From Hyphomicrobiales bacterium (lineage in GTDB: Bacteria > Pseudomonadota > Alphaproteobacteria > Rhizobiales > Rhizobiaceae), in contig JAJFHV010000008.1 of NCBI GenBank assembly GCA_021775415.1, positions 1 to 64,000 of the forward strand: a DNA stretch of 64,000 nt, given 5' to 3'. Made by a program: the position numbers and the translations under genes. This document shows positions 53,780 to 62,046 of the stretch, piece after piece (position 1 is the stretch's first letter; each line of letters opens with the position of its first letter). The notes under the pieces are model-generated. The model was not told the origin of the DNA and did not search any database. It was given only the letters and a program-made list of their open reading frames with translations.

Positions 53780-54685
53780 ATGAATTCTTCGGGTTGGAAC
53801 CTTAACCTCCTGCGAGTATTTGCGGCGATCTACGAAGAAAGAACCCTCACCCGGGCTGCTGCGAAAGTCGGACTGAGTCAGCCGGCACTTAGCCATGCAC
53901 TCAAACGGCTGCGAGAAGCCTTGGATGACGAGCTTTTTGTGCGCCAGTCGGGTGTATATGTTCCTACCCGCAAATCCGAAGCGTTGGCACAGCCGATTTT
54001 GAAAGCGCTGGAAGCGTTGGGCAGCGCCCTGGAAAAAAACCAGAGCTTTGACCCACGAACCGCGTCAAAAACCTTCAGATTGGCCGTAAGCGATGTCGCG
54101 ACCCACACCATATTACCTGCTCTTGGACAATACATACACGAACAGGCACCTGGCGTTTTGTGCGTGGTTTCCCAAATTTCCTACCAGCACTATGAAAAAC
54201 AATTGCAAACCGGCGAAATTGACGTAGCCATCATTTTGCGCCGCCCACATCACACCGACATAAATGAGGAAATCCTGTTTGAAGAGTCCGTTGCATTTAT
54301 TGCCAGAAATGGGCACCCAAAAATCAAAACGCTGTCAAAACTGGACGGATTTGTGTCCGTTGATCATGTGATCGTAAACTTATTGGGTGAACCCAACACA
54401 TGGCTTGACGAAAAACTTGCGGAACTCGGGAAGAGCCGCAATGTCAAACTGGTTGTCCCGTATTTTGGTGCAGTGCCGGAAATCGTTTCAAAGACCGATC
54501 TGGTTGGCGTATTGCCACGTCGGTTGGCGAAACGGGCGACGAAGGAATATCCGGTAACACTATTTCCGCCACCGTTTGATTTTCCATCGGTTCATTTCAC
54601 CATGTGCTGGCATGCGCGACGACAACGTGATTTGGGGCTTCGCTGGTTCCGCTCGGCGATTTCACAGGCCTGCACCAGCTTTTAA
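53780..54685 (+). CDS. LysR-family transcriptional regulator, divergent from orphan binding-protein gene
   Basis: This 301-residue regulator has a LysR winged helix at 1-65 (NLLRVFAAIYEERTLTRAAAKVGLSQPALSHALKRLREALDDELF) and a NodD/LeuO-type effector domain (TFRLAVSDVATHTILPALG). The gene is transcribed away from the PotD-like binding-protein gene over a 275-base gap that contains repeated ATAGGTATTAT boxes. It probably controls that gene in response to the same ligand. This is inference from layout. Confidence 0.9.
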   Translation: MNSSGWNLNLLRVFAAIYEERTLTRAAAKVGLSQPALSHALKRLREALDDELFVRQSGVYVPTRKSEALAQPILKALEALGSALEKNQSFDPRTASKTFRLAVSDVATHTILPALGQYIHEQAPGVLCVVSQISYQHYEKQLQTGEIDVAIILRRPHHTDINEEILFEESVAFIARNGHPKIKTLSKLDGFVSVDHVIVNLLGEPNTWLDEKLAELGKSRNVKLVVPYFGAVPEIVSKTDLVGVLPRRLAKRATKEYPVTLFPPPFDFPSVHFTMCWHARRQRDLGLRWFRSAISQACTSF

Positions 54686-54707
54686 GATGACAGCCGTCTT
54701 GTTGGCC

Positions 54708-55295
54708 TCATGAGTATTTTCCACTTTTCGCCCCCATGATCAGAACCCAGAAATGGGTATAGCGGTCATTGCGACCGGAGGTGTTGAAGGCATAAGCGAG
54801 ACCTGCCAGCGTATAGCGCGATTTCAGCATATTTTTCCTGTGCTCGGGAGAATCAAGCCAGCCCTTAATTGCCTCATCGATTGAGCCGTAACCGACGCCT
54901 ATATTTTCGCCAGCTGAATCGTTGAATCCGGCGGAAAAAATCCGCGTCTTGAAGTTCGTTCCCTTGCCGATGTCGTGGCCATATTTTCCGGTAGTCCCCA
55001 TCATGTCAGCATGGCGTTGAGCGGCCTCCTGAAGGCGGGGATCCGTTTGAAAGCCGGGCAGGAAACGGCTCGCGCGCATCTGGTTCAGCTTGGCCAGACC
55101 ATCCCTCACATCAAATTGCAGTGGTTGCGCCGAGACTTCGGAGCGCAACCTGCGCCCGGCTTGACCGGACCTATCGCTGGTACAACCTTGAAGCATCGCA
55201 CCGCCTGACAGAAGCAACAGTGATCCGACTGTAATCACTTCACGCCGTGAGGGCTCAGTATCAGGTTTTTGAATTTGCCGTTTTGAATACGTCAT
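54708..55295 (-). CDS. CAP-domain (SCP/PR1-like) lipoprotein
   Basis: This 195-residue protein has a twin-arginine-like leader (EPSRREVITVGSLLLLSGG) and the lipobox MLQGC, so it is probably an exported lipoprotein. The CAP fold follows: LAKLNQMRASRFLPGFQTDPRLQEAAQRHADMM, GENIGVGYGSIDEAIKGWLDSPEHRKNML and THFWVLIMG. The CAP histidines (QRHADM, SPEHR) are present. Bacterial CAP proteins are secreted and have no settled function. Thirteen bases separate it from the LysR gene on the other strand. Confidence 0.88.
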   Translation of the reverse strand: MTYSKRQIQKPDTEPSRREVITVGSLLLLSGGAMLQGCTSDRSGQAGRRLRSEVSAQPLQFDVRDGLAKLNQMRASRFLPGFQTDPRLQEAAQRHADMMGTTGKYGHDIGKGTNFKTRIFSAGFNDSAGENIGVGYGSIDEAIKGWLDSPEHRKNMLKSRYTLAGLAYAFNTSGRNDRYTHFWVLIMGAKSGKYS

Positions 55296-55401
55296 GCAGG
55301 CAGAGTAATTGTTTGGGGTTAACAAAATCTCGTAATGCTGAGGATGATGCCCACCAGAGTGGCCAGAAACCAGATAGCGGATAGGCTAGCTGGAATTCCC
55401 G

Positions 55402-55426
55402 TTAATGACCCAAAGCGGGCATTGGA
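55402..55426. repeat. Palindromic intergenic element, copy 4 (half)
   Basis: CGTTAATGACCCAAAGCGGG then CATTG: a half-element sharing TGACCCAAAGCGG with copy 6 at 59316, and lacking a good left arm. It lies in the AT-rich gap before the broken cysteine-rich gene. Confidence 0.4.
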
Positions 55427-55531
55427 ACATTAGAACGAACATGTGCCAAGTTGGCACTAAGCTGCGGTTTGTATTAGACTACTGTTGATGAAGTGACCTC
55501 CAGTGCAATTGGAAGCTATCCTTAAGTTAAC

Positions 55532-57000
55532 ATGCAAAACAGCCCTATCCATCACGGCAGATTAATGCGCAATCTTTTTAATTTATTGTTTTTTAAAATT
55601 GTCTCAACAGGAATCGTACTATTTTCATTGCTACTTACATTTTCAAGTTTTTCATATAGCCAAGAATTTTTGAGCGTCGAACTGTATGCCGGATACAATC
55701 ATCAAACACGGAATGAAATTTGTAATTCAGGACCTTACTATGGAAGGGCGGATTTCAATTATGAACAAGATGGAGTAATAAATTTTTACGCTTGGTCAGA
55801 ACGCAACCAGTTTGTTTTAAATGAAATAATTAGGAGACCTAAATCTTCTGTTTGTGCTAAAATTGTTGCAACGAGTAAAATCAACGGAAAATTTAATGAT
55901 TTCAGTCAATTCTTTGGCTCTGCAATTGCAGAGCCTTTTCGCTTTTTTTCGTTGGTGAAGAGTTAGTTGATGTAGAACTTCGGAAGGCTTGCTGTTTTGA
56001 AGATGGTGGATATTGGGGCAACGTTGGTGTTGATGACCCCTGTCCGACCAATATTGATGCAGGCAGGGCGACAGCTAAGCCATCTTGCCAACCAGGTATG
56101 GCGTCTTCAATTCCAGCAACAGAAGGCTGCTGCATTGGAGGTGGATGCAAGAACATTCCCGTAAATGAATGTATCGATCTGGGAGGCGCATCACTGGGCC
56201 GTAGCTGTGAAGGCGAAGAGGATAGCGAGTGTCATTCCCTCACTGGTGCGTGTATGTTCATAGACGGCTGTGTTCCGCAGTTGACTGAACGGGAGTGTCT
56301 GTCTCGATCGGATCATCCAGCATTCATTAGAGGTGCGAGTTGTCCATCAAATGTGGGTGGGTGTTGTGACTCCCGAGGGAGGTGCGAACTAATATCCCAG
56401 ACAGCTTGCTTTGCGAAGAAAGGATCATTCTATGCAGACGGGTGTCCTGCTAACGGTTGTCCGGTAAATCTGGGTGCTTGTTATTCACTTTGTGCTGATG
56501 GAGAAACCAGCCTCTGCACCGAAAAGACACAGGACCAATGCTTGTTAGAAAACTCCCAAAACTAGTGGGCAGAAAGTCAATTTTGTCCTTTTGCCGGAAG
56601 TTGCCCAGAGCCCGATGCCTGTAAATCTATAGTTGGCTGTTGGCGATGGAGCAATGGAAACACTTCCTGTATCAGGCCGTCTCATATTGTAGAACATTAC
56701 CCGGTTGATGGAGAAAAGTTGGTTGGCGAATGGATTTGTTCTGGCGAACCATTTGATCAGTATCTAGAGGCATTTTTTGCCGACAATCCACCCCAAAGGG
56801 TGAAAGATATCAGCGATTTTGACGGTAGGCGAATATGTTTGAAAGACAATCTACAAGATTGTGCATCATACCTTTCTAACTTTGATCCAAGTAGCGGTAC
56901 AAACAGTCCTAATGACGTCGATATCGATTCAATTATGTGTAGTACTAGCCAGAACTGGTGTTGGGACAATGGTCATGACAATTTTCCGTGTTGTAATTAG
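55532..57000 (+). pseudogene. Broken secreted cysteine-rich tandem-repeat protein (frameshift and internal amber)
   Basis: The first frame (55532-55966) gives a signal peptide (VLFSLLLTFSSFSYSQE) and a 100-residue domain. A one-base slip back in the seven-T run at 55943-55949 carries it into an open frame that begins FVGEELVDVELRKACCFEDGG. That frame continues with four cysteine-rich repeats at about 56125, 56245, 56356 and 56473, pattern G-x-C-C-x4-G-x-C...C...G-x-C. The fourth repeat holds a TAG (56563-56565). After the TAG, the same frame runs on with cysteine-rich sequence to TAG 56998. The region is clearly AT-richer than its surroundings, which suggests acquired DNA. The alternatives are sequencing error, or programmed recoding. 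I do not know the function. Confidence 0.65.
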
Positions 57001-57032
57001 ATACTTTCGCTAGCAGAGATTCCTACACGGAA

Positions 57033-57062
57033 TAAGTCTGCTATTGGCACATAGCGACCATT
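57033..57062. repeat. Palindromic intergenic element, copy 5
   Basis: TAAGTCTGCTATTGGCACAT, then AGCGACCATT, lies between the broken cysteine-rich gene and the LysR gene. It shares TCTGCTATTGGCACA with copy 3, and the arms are degraded. Confidence 0.45.
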
Positions 57063-57090
57063 GAAAGTTGCCTGGAAAGAGGTGAAGAAC

Positions 57091-57951
57091 TCAATTGATA
57101 AAGAGCTCACTAAGTAATTCCGTTTGACGATTCGTTGATGCATTGCGCAGGGTAGCAAGAACCAATTGTCGCGAAATTTCATTCCTTTGTGACTTAATCA
57201 CTGCAATCCGGTTGTCTGCATAGCGGCGAATGTCCGGCTCGGGCAACAGAGTAAAACCAATCCCGTTTTTGACGCATTCCATAATTGCTTCGACGCTGTC
57301 GATGACGAGCACTCGTTTTCTTCTGCTAATGATAGGCTCTACGTACTTCGTAATCAGTTTGCCAATGCCTGAATCAGGCAGAAATTGAAGAAACTGCAAT
57401 TGCTCGTTCAATCTATCAGGAGATAAACCGCGATACTCTTCTGGAACTGCAAAAGCCAAGGATTCCTCGCATATTAAATGATAGGACAAACGAGGATCAG
57501 GTTTGGTCGAGGCAGTAACAATTGCACCATCGAGATCACCATTCACAAGCTGTGCTTCAAGAGTTTCCGACAGGCCGGTAGCAACTCCGAAGCTGGCATG
57601 GGGAGCGTGTTGTCTCGCGCTGATCAGAAAGTCCGGTAGCAGGCGGACGCTCGCCGTCATGACAAATCCCAGGCGGTATCGACCAGTTAGCTGATCGTTC
57701 GGGTCACAGGCAGCTTTCAGCGCATCTTCTGCGGTTAGAACAGACGCCGCGTGTTCACATATTGACCGACCCAGCGGTGTCAGTTTGGGTGGGCGAAAAG
57801 AGCGATCGAACAGCGCTACGCCGAGTTCTTTTTCCAGCGACTTCATCTGCATTGAGAGTGCAGAAAGTGTCATGTTCAAATGCTGGGCTGCTGTCACAAA
57901 TGAACCCACTTTTGCAATCTCGGAAAGTGTCTTGAGGGCACGGGTTTGCAT
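57091..57951 (-). CDS. LysR-family transcriptional regulator, divergent from desulfinase-like gene
   Basis: This 286-residue regulator has an N-terminal helix-turn-helix (LKTLSEIAKVGSFVTAAQHLNMTLSALSMQMKSLEKELGVALFDRS) and a LysR substrate-binding domain (GRYRLGFVMTASVRLLPDFL). It is transcribed away from the acyl-CoA-dehydrogenase-fold gene at 58054 with a 102-base gap rich in palindromes, and so probably controls it. The C-terminus ends TELLSELFIN. The effector is unknown; a sulfur compound or its CoA ester is an inference. Confidence 0.9.
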   Translation of the reverse strand: MQTRALKTLSEIAKVGSFVTAAQHLNMTLSALSMQMKSLEKELGVALFDRSFRPPKLTPLGRSICEHAASVLTAEDALKAACDPNDQLTGRYRLGFVMTASVRLLPDFLISARQHAPHASFGVATGLSETLEAQLVNGDLDGAIVTASTKPDPRLSYHLICEESLAFAVPEEYRGLSPDRLNEQLQFLQFLPDSGIGKLITKYVEPIISRRKRVLVIDSVEAIMECVKNGIGFTLLPEPDIRRYADNRIAVIKSQRNEISRQLVLATLRNASTNRQTELLSELFIN

Positions 57952-57952
57952 T

Positions 57953-58008
57953 AATTAAAACTTTCTGAATTTAAACTTCATTTTAATTCTATTGAATTGA
58001 ATATTCAA
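57953..58008. promoter_or_regulatory. Candidate LysR operators in the 57952-58053 divergent gap
   Basis: AATTAAAA (57953-57960) and TTTTAATT (57981-57988) are perfect 8-base inverted arms. The perfect 12-base palindrome TTGAATATTCAA lies at 57997-58008, 46 bases before the start of the desulfinase-like gene. The positions suit a LysR recognition and activation site pair. Confidence 0.5.
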
Positions 58009-58053
58009 CAGCGTAGTTTGGTCAGGGAATTTTGACAGTCTGCGAGGTCGAGC

Positions 58054-59271
58054 ATGCGTGATCACATACAGGCGAAAGCAAGTGAACTGGCAGCGGTGTT
58101 CGCGAAGCGGGCGGCTCGGTGGGACAAGACAAGAGAGTATTGCTGGGAAAACGTTCAAGATCTTGCCGATGCTGGCATTATGGGAATGTCAATACCAACA
58201 GCCTACGGAGGTATGGGCGCATCTTACTACGATGTCGTTGTTGTTGTTGAGGAAATCGCCAGGGCATGCACACTTTCCGCCCGCATCATCGTGGAAGCCA
58301 ATATGGGCGCTATCAGCGCCATCATGTCGTTTGGAACGGAGGAGCAGAAAGCTATTTGCGCACCGTTGGTGCTGGCAGGTGACAAGCCTGCAATCTGTAT
58401 CACTGAGCCTGAGGCGGGCAGTGCTGCTTCACAAATGACCACGACAGCACGGCGGGTTGGCAAAGAGTTCATCATAAACGGCACCAAGCACTGGATAACT
58501 GGAGGTGGTGTCTCGAAGCTCTATCTGATTTTCGCACGGGTTCTTGATGAAGATGGCACCGAGCTTGGTATTGGCGGTTTCATCGTAATTTGCGACCCTT
58601 CCAAAGGAAGTTATCCCAAGGGATTTGAAGTTTTGGGACGTGAACACACACTCGGTCTGTGCGGTATGCCGGAAGCCGAACTGCGATTCACTGATCTCCA
58701 TGTCGATGAATCTTTGGCTGTCATCCCGCCATCTGGCTTCAAACACGGCTTTGCCCATTTGATGAATGCCTATAACAGCCAACGTGTTGGTGCTGGAACA
58801 ATCGCCATGGGTGTTGCTGCCGGTGCGGTTAATCACGCCAAGAATTACCTCAAACAACGACATCAGTTTGGCCGACCACTGGCAGAATTCCAGGGCCTCC
58901 AATGGATGCTGGCTGACATGGATGGCGGTGTTCATGCGTCGCGTCTGTTGTTACACGAGGCGGCCCGTTCGCGTGGCCAAAACAACAGCCCGTTTCCAGA
59001 TATGCTGATGGCGGCGCGGGCTAAGTTGTTCGCTTCCGAGATGGCCATAAAAGTAGTGAATGACGCTCTGCAGATGTTTGGTGCCCGTGGTTACAGTGAT
59101 CGGGAGCCACTGGAACGCATGTACCGCGATGTGCGCATGTTCACCATTGGCGGCGGCACTGCACAGATTCTGCGTACACAGGTGGCTGGACAGTTGCTTG
59201 GCATCAAGACACCGCAAAACAGCAACGGCTACCAACGAGTTGAAGCTGATGTTTTGGCGGAGCCTGTCTGA
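58054..59271 (+). CDS. acd: Acyl-CoA-dehydrogenase-fold protein, probable 3-sulfinopropionyl-CoA desulfinase
   Basis: This 405-residue FAD protein of the acyl-CoA dehydrogenase superfamily lacks a catalytic base at both known positions: Gln243 in AYNSQRVGAG and Gly366 in FTIGGGTAQILR. Advenella 3-sulfinopropionyl-CoA desulfinase has Gln246 and Gly366 there, and an essential Arg84. Here Arg77, in LSARIIVEANMGAISAI, takes the Arg place. Other shared blocks include ITEPEAGSAASQMTT and KHWITGGGVSKLYLIFARV. The predicted reaction is removal of sulfite from 3-sulfinopropionyl-CoA to leave propionyl-CoA. The gene is divergent from a LysR gene and convergent with an ABC importer. The residues come from memory of the published structure. 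Confidence 0.75.
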   Translation: MRDHIQAKASELAAVFAKRAARWDKTREYCWENVQDLADAGIMGMSIPTAYGGMGASYYDVVVVVEEIARACTLSARIIVEANMGAISAIMSFGTEEQKAICAPLVLAGDKPAICITEPEAGSAASQMTTTARRVGKEFIINGTKHWITGGGVSKLYLIFARVLDEDGTELGIGGFIVICDPSKGSYPKGFEVLGREHTLGLCGMPEAELRFTDLHVDESLAVIPPSGFKHGFAHLMNAYNSQRVGAGTIAMGVAAGAVNHAKNYLKQRHQFGRPLAEFQGLQWMLADMDGGVHASRLLLHEAARSRGQNNSPFPDMLMAARAKLFASEMAIKVVNDALQMFGARGYSDREPLERMYRDVRMFTIGGGTAQILRTQVAGQLLGIKTPQNSNGYQRVEADVLAEPV

Positions 59272-59315
59272 TAGCCCTGAAAATCGCACGATGCGGCCAT
59301 CAGCGACAACTTCCA

Positions 59316-59340
59316 CCTCTGACCCAAAGCGGACATTAAT
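59316..59340. repeat. Palindromic intergenic element, copy 6 (half)
   Basis: CCTCTGACCCAAAGCGGACA then TTAAT, in the convergent gap between the desulfinase-like gene and the permease gene, shares TGACCCAAAGCGG with copy 4 and AAAGCGGACATTA with copy 1. Confidence 0.5.
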
Positions 59341-59358
59341 ACCGAATACTTGAGCAAT

Positions 59359-60900
59359 TTAGTCGCGCTGGCCCTGGATAACCCGATTAAGGATCATGGC
59401 GCAGAACAGAATGGCGAATCCGGCAAGAATGCCCTGACCAACGGATGAGTACTGCAACGCTTCCAGGACGTCTTCGCCAAGCCCCTTTGCGCCGATAAGG
59501 GACGCAACCACAACCATTGCAAGGCTCAGCATGATTGTCTGGTTTATACCCGCCAAAATCGAAGGCGCGGCCAAAGGTAAATCCACCTTGGTCAGGAGGT
59601 ACCATTTGGATGCACCGTAGGCGATTGCTGCCTCCCGGATCGATTCCGGTACACCGCGCATACCAAGTACTGTGAGACGTACAACAGGGGTTCCACCAAA
59701 AATCATGGTGGTGATGACCGCTGCCGGTTTGCCGACACTGAAAAATGCAATCACCGGGATCATGAATACGAAGGAAGGCATGGTCTGCATGAAGTCCATG
59801 ATCGGACGAATGATGGCATAAAACCGGGGACGACGAGCACAAAACAATCCAAGCGGTATGCCGAGAACAATCGAAATACAGGCGGCGGTTCCAAGCAAAG
59901 CCAATGTGGTCATGGCTTTTTCCCAAAATCCGAAAAGCCCCATATAGGCGAGGAATCCGGCGGAAGCTATTGCTGCGGTAAACCCTGCAGAAAGCCATGT
60001 AAGCAAAATAATGAAACTCGCAATAACCGGCCAAGGAGTTGAAACGAACAGCACTTCCAACCCATCCAGAACAACCCGGATTCCGTAGCTGATGAAGTCA
60101 AAGAGCCATTGTCCACTGGAACGGATAAACTCAAATAATTGTTCGACAAGTTTAATTGCAGTTAGCCGGATATTTCCGTCGGTCGGAAACTCTGCAAGCC
60201 AAGTGATTGTTCCTGGAAACGCGAAATGAATGATGCTGGTAGCGAATATTAGAAATACAAAAACCGAGCTGATTGCAGTTCGGGAGGGTTCCAGACCAGA
60301 CTTGATTGTCCGGTCAGAAAGCCACTGAGAGAATCGACTCTCCAAAACCGGATTGGCCATGATGCCCTCGGCAGTTTTAACAACTGCCAGCATCACTAGG
60401 CCGAACAAGGCAATCCAGATTGCATTTGCTTCGGCAAGAACCGCATCGGCTTGAATATCCGTAATTGCCTTTTCAAGCGATTCTATTGTCCTGCGGAAAA
60501 CGTCCACATTGTCGGCTTCTTTTTTTATCGCCGCCGCCAGCTGCTCATGCCTGAAGTCCAAGGTACCCTGAATCTGTGCGATCCGATCCCGTGCGCCTGC
60601 TCCAAGATCACCAAACATACCCCGGGCAATCTGGATAAAGGCAAAAGTCTCCAAAATGACAAAGGGAAGCCCCCAGTTCCACAGTCCCCGCATTCCGTAC
60701 CAGATCGGCCCCAGGAGAGCTGCAACCAGATTGAACGTCCATGTGAACTCAGCTTTTGAGCCAATCCGCGCAAACTGCGAACGATAAAAGTCCGCGCTGG
60801 TTTGAACGAATTCCTTCAGCAGTTCATCGCGACTTTCTGCGCGATTTTCCGCCAGCTCATCAGCACTTTGAGTAGCAATTGCAGGATCGGTTTGCATCAT
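59359..60900 (-). CDS. ABC transporter permease, ProW-like, with long N-terminal extension
   Basis: The C-terminal ~280 residues are a betaine/proline-type permease (BPD_transp_1): FGFWEKAMTTLALLGTAACISIVLGIPLG, MDFMQTMPSFVFMIPVIAFF, and the EAA loop RGVPESIREAAIAYGASKWYLLTKVDLPLAAPSIL. Unlike ProW (about 350 residues), this 513-residue protein carries an extra N-terminal part. That part has a soluble start, a DUF2628-like pair of helices (about 50-92, WTFNLVAALLGPIWYGMRGLWNWG), and a coiled coil (about 105-155, including AIKKEADNVDVFRRTIESLEKAI). Its ATG is overlapped by the stop of the ATPase gene. The substrate is probably a betaine-like osmolyte. Confidence 0.88.
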   Translation of the reverse strand: MMQTDPAIATQSADELAENRAESRDELLKEFVQTSADFYRSQFARIGSKAEFTWTFNLVAALLGPIWYGMRGLWNWGLPFVILETFAFIQIARGMFGDLGAGARDRIAQIQGTLDFRHEQLAAAIKKEADNVDVFRRTIESLEKAITDIQADAVLAEANAIWIALFGLVMLAVVKTAEGIMANPVLESRFSQWLSDRTIKSGLEPSRTAISSVFVFLIFATSIIHFAFPGTITWLAEFPTDGNIRLTAIKLVEQLFEFIRSSGQWLFDFISYGIRVVLDGLEVLFVSTPWPVIASFIILLTWLSAGFTAAIASAGFLAYMGLFGFWEKAMTTLALLGTAACISIVLGIPLGLFCARRPRFYAIIRPIMDFMQTMPSFVFMIPVIAFFSVGKPAAVITTMIFGGTPVVRLTVLGMRGVPESIREAAIAYGASKWYLLTKVDLPLAAPSILAGINQTIMLSLAMVVVASLIGAKGLGEDVLEALQYSSVGQGILAGFAILFCAMILNRVIQGQRD

Positions 60901-61958
60901 GATGTCTCCGTTCCTTCAACAACCGTACGAAGCAGGTCACTGCGTGTAATGACCCCAACACGCTTGCCTTTTCCATCAGCTACAGCCATCGGTTTTTCTG
61001 AGGTAATTGCATGCTCAATAAGCACGCTGAGGGATGCATCCTCGTTGAATGTCTTTGCAGTCTTTGCCAGAGTGCCATTGGTTGATTCAAAAGCCTTGAG
61101 CTTTTGCATTACGGCATGGGCTCGCACGACTTTCAGTCTGGAAATGCCGGCAACAAAATCTGCCACGTAATCATCTGCCGGGTTCAACACGATATCTTCC
61201 GGAGTTCCCGTTTGAACCACGCGCCCATCACGCATGATGGCGATCCGGTCACCGATACGCACTGCCTCATCCAAGTCGTGAGTAATGAAAACGGTTGTCT
61301 TGTTCATCTGAGAGGCAAGCTTCATGAACTCATTCTGCAATTGTCTGCGTATCAGCGGGTCAAGCGCACTGAACGGCTCATCCATCAAAAGAATTTCAGG
61401 ATCCGCTGCAAGCGCGCGTGCAAGCCCCACACGCTGCTGCATCCCACCAGAAAGTTCATGGGCAAACTTGTTACCCCAGCCGGTCAGTTCAACAAGATCA
61501 ATTGTGCGTTCAGCAATCTCGATGCGTTCGTTCTTGTTTATGCCGCGTATCTCAAGCGGCATGGCGACGTTATCAAGCACCGAGCGGTGGGGCATAAGTC
61601 CGAAATTCTGGAACACCATGGAGATATGTTCGTTTCGGTATTTTCTAAGCACATCCGGCTGCATTGCCATGATGTCCTCACCGTTTACAACGATTTTGCC
61701 ATCTGTCGGTTCAAGCAGCCGATTGACGTGACGGACCAGCGTTGATTTTCCACTGCCGGAAAGTCCCATTACACAGAAAATTTCACCAGGATTGATACTC
61801 ATACTCGCGTCGGCTACGCCAACAACGCACCCATACTTTTCAAGCACCTGTTTTTTTGAAAGCCCATTCGAGCGAACATCAGCAAGCGCTTCATTGGCCG
61901 CATTGCCAAAAATTTTCCAAACGCCGCTAATTTCAATGGCATATCCGCTTTGGCTCAT
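60897..61958 (-). CDS. ABC transporter ATP-binding protein, ProV-like with CBS domains
   Basis: This 353-residue ATPase of the glycine betaine/proline (ProV/OpuAA) type has Walker A GLSGSGKST at 65-73, the Q loop VFQNFGLMPHRSVLDN, the signature LSGGMQQRVGLARAL and Walker B ILLMDEPFSALDPL. The TTVFITHDLDEAVRIGDRI region follows. C-terminal CBS sequence (KPMAVADGKGKRVGVITRSDL) is the osmotic or ionic-strength sensor known in this family. The N-terminal 25 residues (SGVWKIFG...ALADVRSNGLSK) are ProV-like. ATG 61958 was chosen over TTG 61970. It overlaps the permease gene by four bases. Confidence 0.92.
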   Translation of the reverse strand: MSQSGYAIEISGVWKIFGNAANEALADVRSNGLSKKQVLEKYGCVVGVADASMSINPGEIFCVMGLSGSGKSTLVRHVNRLLEPTDGKIVVNGEDIMAMQPDVLRKYRNEHISMVFQNFGLMPHRSVLDNVAMPLEIRGINKNERIEIAERTIDLVELTGWGNKFAHELSGGMQQRVGLARALAADPEILLMDEPFSALDPLIRRQLQNEFMKLASQMNKTTVFITHDLDEAVRIGDRIAIMRDGRVVQTGTPEDIVLNPADDYVADFVAGISRLKVVRAHAVMQKLKAFESTNGTLAKTAKTFNEDASLSVLIEHAITSEKPMAVADGKGKRVGVITRSDLLRTVVEGTETS

Positions 61959-62046
61959 GGTGTAGACCAACCCTGTTTGCGGTTGTGTTCAGGTGGTGTG
62001 GTGCCCGAAACCCTCCGGGCACCATAAGTATTGTTATTGCAAAAAC

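Noticed and set aside
56563-56565. The internal stop as selenocysteine or pyrrolysine recoding
   Set aside because: It is TAG, not TGA, so selenocysteine is excluded. No pyrrolysine genes are visible and the frameshift upstream is a second lesion, so gene decay is simpler.
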